From the NCBI GenBank assembly GCA_002479145.1, contig DLLX01000084.1, forward strand, positions 1 through 9,893: a stretch of DNA of 9,893 nucleotides, in the 5' to 3' direction. Of this stretch, positions 6,111-9,893 are shown in pieces. The notes under the pieces are model-generated. The model had not been told where the DNA came from and did no database searches. It saw only the letters and a list, made by a program, of their open reading frames with translations. Origin of the DNA: Prevotella sp. UBA7551 (GTDB lineage Bacteria; Bacteroidota; Bacteroidia; Bacteroidales; Bacteroidaceae). How positions within the stretch are numbered: position 1 is the first letter of the stretch; every line of letters starts with the position of its first letter. A program made the position numbers and the translations under genes.

Positions 6111-8168
6111 ATGATGATGAAGACACTTGCGGTAATGGTGTTCGCCACACTTTTTCTTGTCTCTTGCGGTGTAGACAGAAACATACGACGGGGCGAGAAG
6201 TACTTGCAGTTAGGAGAATACTACGATGCGGCAGCACAATTTAAGACGGCATACACACGCACACCGCCCAAGGAGCGTGGTAAGCGTGGGCAGTTGGCGG
6301 CGAAGATGGCACGGTGCTACGACCGCATCAACTCCTCGGAGCGTGCCGTGGCTGCCCTGCGCAATGTGATACGCTATCATCAGGACGATGGCGAGACCCA
6401 TCTTCTGTTGGCGCGCAACCTCATGAAGACGGGGCGATACGCTGAGGCGGAGGCTGAGTTTCGCGCTGCGCTCGACTCCATGCCCGACAACCCGTTGGCC
6501 GAACAAGGCTTGAAAGCCGCACAAAGTGCGCCACGAGTCAAAGAGGCAGGGTCAAAATATACCGTGAAGCGGATGGAGATATTCAATTCTCGGCGTGCCG
6601 ATTATTCGCCGATGCTCTTCGGCGACGAGTATGACCAGCTTTTTTTCAGCTCGACGCGTAATGAGTCACAGGGCGATGAGCTTAGTGGCATCACCGGAAC
6701 CAAGAATGCCGATATCTTTGTGAGCGAGAAAGATGAGAAGGGACGATGGCAGCGGCCGCACAATATAGAGTCGGGGCTCAACTCTGAGTTTGACGAAGCC
6801 ACGCCGGCGTTTAGTGTTGATGGCCGCGAAATGTACATCACGCAGTGTCTCACCGATGCCTCCTATCCCCGCTATGCCCAAATTGCGGTGAGCAAACGAT
6901 CCGATGCGGCTTGGAGCAAGCCCACAAAGCTCGAGATCAGCCGCGACACGCTCTCCAGTTTTGCCCATCCCGCATTGTCGCCCGACGGCAACTGGCTCTA
7001 TTTTGTCAGTGATATGCCAGGAGGAAAGGGCGGTCTGGACATCTGGCGTGTACGCATCACGGGAGGTGGACTTGGTGGCGTGGAGAACCTCGGAGAGCCT
7101 ATCAACACACCAGGAGACGAGATGTTCCCAACTTTTCGGCCCAACGGCGATTTGTATTTTTCTTCCAATGGTCATCCAGGATTGGGAGGTCTTGACATAT
7201 TTATCGCCAAGGTGGGCAAGGATCGCCGCTATCATCTGGAGCATCCAGGCTTCCCGCTCAACTCACAGGGTGATGATTTTGGCATGACCTTTGAGGGACA
7301 GCACAACAGAGGATTTTTTTCATCCAATCGTGGCGACGGTCGCGGATGGGATCACATCTATAGTTTCGAGCTGCCGGAAGTGGTTCAAACCGTTAAGGGA
7401 TGGGTCTATGAAATGGATGGGTATGAGCTGCCCGCCGCTGAAGTCTTTATGGTGGGCGATGACGGCACGAACCTGAAGTTGTCGGTTAAGGGCGATGGAT
7501 CATTTGAGCAAGTTATCCACCCAGACGTCAGCTATATCATCCTCGCCACCTGCAAGGGTTATCTTAACCATAAGGAAGAACTGCGTGTGGATTCCGTTGC
7601 ACAGTCGGAGGAATATACACTGCAGTTTCCTCTTCCTTCCATCCGCGTGCCCGTACTGATAGACAATATTTTCTATGATTTCGATAAGGCGACGCTCCGT
7701 CCCGAGTCGAAGACCGCATTGGACGATTTGGTCAAGTTGCTCAACGAGAATCCCAACGTCACGATAGAGCTTTCTGCACATACCGATTACAAGGGATCGG
7801 CAGAGTATAACAAGCGGCTTTCGCAACGCAGAGCAGAGGCGGTCGTGGAGTATCTCACCGAGCATGGCATTGCCCGTGACCGTCTTACCCCAGTAGGGTA
7901 TGGAAAAGAGAAGCCGAAGACGGTGAGAAAGAAAATGACTGAGCGCTACCCATGGCTCAAAGAAGGTGACGTGCTGACAGAAGATTTCATCAAGAAATTG
8001 GACAAGGAGAAGCAAGCAATTTGCAATCAAATCAATCGCCGCACAGAGTTTATCGTCCTTCGTACCACCTATGGAATGTTTGACGAGAAGGGAAATCTCA
8101 AAGTAAAGCCCCAACCCCAGACAGAAAAGAGTGGGGATGATGATGAAGACCTCATCTTGATAGAATAA
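6111..8168 (+). CDS. porE: PorE-like OmpA-family lipoprotein (TPR, PD40 propeller, CRD, OmpA-C)
   Basis: The protein is an envelope lipoprotein that should tether outer-membrane machinery to peptidoglycan. Its domain order matches PorE of Porphyromonas gingivalis, a type IX secretion component. Numbering from 6111, residues 1-18 are a lipoprotein signal with lipobox LVSC and lipidated Cys19. TPR-like helices span about 25-145. A PD40/WD40-like beta-propeller spans about 160-420, with repeated SPDG/FRPNG, YFSS and GGLDI(W/F) motifs. A carboxypeptidase-regulatory-like sandwich covers about 423-508, and an OmpA peptidoglycan-binding domain about 515-650 (HTDYKGSAEYNKRLSQRRA), with Asp559 and Arg574 as the likely diaminopimelate ligands. 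The tail is acidic. The frame is open back to 5976, but only a start at 6111, 6114 or 6117 puts the signal peptide at the N-terminus. rsmF follows after 6 bases. The PorE name is inferred from architecture; other OmpA/PD40 paralogues exist. Confidence 0.85.
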   Translation: MMMKTLAVMVFATLFLVSCGVDRNIRRGEKYLQLGEYYDAAAQFKTAYTRTPPKERGKRGQLAAKMARCYDRINSSERAVAALRNVIRYHQDDGETHLLLARNLMKTGRYAEAEAEFRAALDSMPDNPLAEQGLKAAQSAPRVKEAGSKYTVKRMEIFNSRRADYSPMLFGDEYDQLFFSSTRNESQGDELSGITGTKNADIFVSEKDEKGRWQRPHNIESGLNSEFDEATPAFSVDGREMYITQCLTDASYPRYAQIAVSKRSDAAWSKPTKLEISRDTLSSFAHPALSPDGNWLYFVSDMPGGKGGLDIWRVRITGGGLGGVENLGEPINTPGDEMFPTFRPNGDLYFSSNGHPGLGGLDIFIAKVGKDRRYHLEHPGFPLNSQGDDFGMTFEGQHNRGFFSSNRGDGRGWDHIYSFELPEVVQTVKGWVYEMDGYELPAAEVFMVGDDGTNLKLSVKGDGSFEQVIHPDVSYIILATCKGYLNHKEELRVDSVAQSEEYTLQFPLPSIRVPVLIDNIFYDFDKATLRPESKTALDDLVKLLNENPNVTIELSAHTDYKGSAEYNKRLSQRRAEAVVEYLTEHGIARDRLTPVGYGKEKPKTVRKKMTERYPWLKEGDVLTEDFIKKLDKEKQAICNQINRRTEFIVLRTTYGMFDEKGNLKVKPQPQTEKSGDDDEDLILIE

Positions 8169-8174
8169 AGACGC

Positions 8175-9464
8175 ATGACACTTCCAGAGGAATTTATACA
8201 CTATACCCGCCTCTTGATGGGCGAGGAACGATTTTCGCGCTTTCTCAATGCGCTGGAACAGCCTGCTCCAGTGTCGATACGGGTAAACCCATTCAAGGCT
8301 GTCAAGAAGACATCGGGCGGAGAATGGGGCGAACAAGTGGCATGGTGTCCCAACGGCTATTACTTGAATGGACGTCCAGCCTTCACATTCGACCCATTGC
8401 TCCATGCGGGAGCATACTATGTGCAGGAAGCCTCATCCATGTTTGTTGACTATATTGTCAGGCAGTTTGTCCATGACCCAGTCACAGCACTTGACCTTTG
8501 TGCCGCTCCTGGGGGCAAAACGACGTGTCTGAGGGCAGCGCTGCCCGAGGAGAGCTGTCTGTACAGTAATGAGCCGAATGCCAAACGGGCGCAGGTATTG
8601 GCAGAGAACGTCATCAAATTTGGTCATCCTAAGGTCGTAGTGACCAACAACTACGCCATCGACTATCAGCGGGCGGGACTTCGATTTGGCTTGATACTCA
8701 CGGATATGCCATGTTCTGGCGAGGGAATGTTTCGTAAAACACCTGACAGCATCGGCGAGTGGAGCACCGCCAATGTGAAGAAATGTGCCGCCTTGCAGCG
8801 GGAAATCCTCACTGATATTTGGCCTTGTCTGCTGCCAGGCGGCCTACTTATCTATTCCACTTGTACGTTCAACGCACAGGAGAATGAGGAGAACGTTGCG
8901 TTTGCTGTCCATCGGTTGGGCGCAGAGGTGCTTCCCATACCTATAAAAGAGGAATGGGGAGTGGTCAAAGAACTGACGGGAAAGTACCCCATCTGCCGCT
9001 TTATCCCAGGAATGACGCAGGGAGAAGGGCTGACGGTGGCACTATTGCGTAAGCCGAAGATGCCATCGGATACGGACAGCCCCACTGAGATGAAAGCAAA
9101 AAGCACGCAACTGCGGATGCTGCGTATGCTGAGTGATGGCATCAAGCCGCCGACGGTAAAAGGAAAGAAAGTCATTCCAGATATTTCCCAGGCGTTGGCC
9201 ATCAACAAAGCAGAGAACAGCTATCCACGAATAGACGTGAGCTACGAGGAGGCCATAGCCTATCTTCGTCGCGAATCCATCTCGCTGCCATCGTCTGTGC
9301 CAAAGGGTATCGTCACGGTTTGTTATCAAGGGTTTGCCTTAGGGTTTGCCAAGAACCTCGGAACAAGGGCAAACAACCTCTATCCTCAGGAGTGGCGCAT
9401 CCGCAGTACACATCTGCCTGATGAGCAGTTTGTCCTTCCTCTCGATGCTATTCACGACCGATGA
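8175..9464 (+). CDS. rsmF: rRNA cytosine-C5 methyltransferase, RsmF/NOL1-NOP2-Sun family
   Basis: This cytoplasmic SAM-dependent enzyme should methylate carbon 5 of a cytosine in rRNA; E. coli RsmF acts on 16S C1407. The 429 residues show an RsmF-type N-terminal domain (SIRVNPFK), then the methylase core. The SAM-binding motif is DLCAAPGGKT (107-116). Motif IV is DMPCSGEG (177-184), with Cys180 as the product-release cysteine, and motif VI is YSTCTF (227-232), with Cys230 as the catalytic nucleophile. The C-terminal PUA-like region ends in GFAKNLGTRANNLYPQEWRI, typical of RsmF rather than RsmB. It is somewhat shorter than the E. coli protein. The start lies 6 bases after the stop of the PorE-like gene, which implies one transcript and perhaps translational coupling. 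The exact target base is inferred from the family. Confidence 0.9.
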   Translation: MTLPEEFIHYTRLLMGEERFSRFLNALEQPAPVSIRVNPFKAVKKTSGGEWGEQVAWCPNGYYLNGRPAFTFDPLLHAGAYYVQEASSMFVDYIVRQFVHDPVTALDLCAAPGGKTTCLRAALPEESCLYSNEPNAKRAQVLAENVIKFGHPKVVVTNNYAIDYQRAGLRFGLILTDMPCSGEGMFRKTPDSIGEWSTANVKKCAALQREILTDIWPCLLPGGLLIYSTCTFNAQENEENVAFAVHRLGAEVLPIPIKEEWGVVKELTGKYPICRFIPGMTQGEGLTVALLRKPKMPSDTDSPTEMKAKSTQLRMLRMLSDGIKPPTVKGKKVIPDISQALAINKAENSYPRIDVSYEEAIAYLRRESISLPSSVPKGIVTVCYQGFALGFAKNLGTRANNLYPQEWRIRSTHLPDEQFVLPLDAIHDR

Positions 9465-9527
9465 AATAACTCCACCCACCAAGGTATAAACATATTAGTC
9501 CTTACTGTTCAGTAATTCCACCTTACA

Positions 9528-9893
9528 TTGTACATCACATTGATTGCCGCTGTGGCACAAAACCGTGCTATCGGTTTTGAAAACCATCTGATTTACCACA
9601 TTCGGGAAGACTTGCACCGATTCAAGTTGCTCACCACGGGGCACACTGTCCTGATGGGTCGCCACACGTTTGAGTCACTTCCAAAGGGTGCGTTGCCTAA
9701 CCGAAGAAACATAGTGCTTAGCAACACTTTACGTTACCTCGAAGGTTGCGATGTGTATGCCTCCCTTGACGATGCCTTATGTCATTGTTCCTCTGACGAG
9801 CAAGTGTTTGTCATCGGCGGACAGGCCATTTATGAGCAGACACTCTCGTTGGCCAATCGTCTTTGCATGACCGAAATAGTTGACACACCCACA
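9528..9893 (+). CDS. folA: Dihydrofolate reductase, 5' part, TTG start
   Basis: The enzyme reduces dihydrofolate to tetrahydrofolate with NADPH for thymidylate, purine and methionine synthesis. The first 122 codons are present and run off the window edge. Motifs are LIAAVAQNRAIG (5-16), EDLHRFK with the likely catalytic acid Asp28, the NADPH-binding segment VLMGRHTFESLP, the strand NRRNIVLS and VFVIGGQAIYEQ. Tyr23 stands where many DHFRs have Trp, which I recall as common in this phylum. The frame has no ATG before the conserved block, and an in-frame TAA sits at 9513-9515. The best start is TTG at 9528, which gives the usual four residues before Leu-Ile-Ala-Ala; a TTG at 9540 would cut into the first strand. 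It lies 63 bases after rsmF, with no clear promoter or terminator between, so it may be co-transcribed. Confidence 0.9.
   Translation, partial: MYITLIAAVAQNRAIGFENHLIYHIREDLHRFKLLTTGHTVLMGRHTFESLPKGALPNRRNIVLSNTLRYLEGCDVYASLDDALCHCSSDEQVFVIGGQAIYEQTLSLANRLCMTEIVDTPT

Noticed and set aside
7500..8405. Minus-strand 301-residue open frame across the porE-rsmF junction
   Set aside because: Antisense shadow of two well-supported genes, with no domain of its own.

Overview
The window is chromosomal DNA of a Bacteroidota bacterium, most likely Bacteroidales and Prevotella-like. The evidence is a set of lineage-typical proteins: an animal/fungal-type (GT3) glycogen synthase, a DUF3417 alpha-glucan phosphorylase, a PorE-like lipoprotein with TPR, propeller and OmpA domains, an RsmF-type rRNA methylase, and a DHFR with Tyr where many DHFRs have Trp. 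Promoter elements also fit the Bacteroidota TAnnTTTG consensus, and Shine-Dalgarno sites are mostly absent. All recognisable genes lie on the + strand.

Layout. (1) 1-574: the 3' end of an open frame (1-93), then about 480 bases with no convincing gene. These hold a degenerate 22-base tandem repeat, a 9-bp hairpin and a promoter. (2) 575-5026: glycogen metabolism, with glgA (synthesis) followed by glgP (phosphorolysis). They are separated by 240 bases carrying a strong intrinsic-terminator-like hairpin, so they may not form a simple operon. (3) 5027-5368: 342 gene-free bases with a long hairpin, a clear terminator for glgP, a second copy of a sequence also found upstream of glgA, and a -7 promoter element almost touching the next start codon. 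(4) 5369-5947: a small Cys4 zinc-ribbon protein with one membrane helix, of unknown function, probably read from a leaderless or nearly leaderless mRNA. (5) 6111-9464: a PorE-like envelope lipoprotein, then rsmF only 6 bases later. (6) 9528-9893: the first 122 codons of folA, starting at TTG and running off the window end.

Functionally the window holds two themes: storage-polysaccharide turnover (GlgA builds alpha-1,4-glucan, GlgP releases glucose-1-phosphate) and a set of envelope and housekeeping genes (PorE-like peptidoglycan anchor linked in the family to type IX secretion, rRNA m5C methylation, tetrahydrofolate synthesis). I found no mobile element, CRISPR array, tRNA, rRNA or clear defence system. 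I cannot claim a new multi-gene system. The least explained items are the zinc-ribbon membrane protein with its promoter-on-start arrangement, the paired hairpins after glgP, and the related intergenic sequences flanking the glycogen genes.
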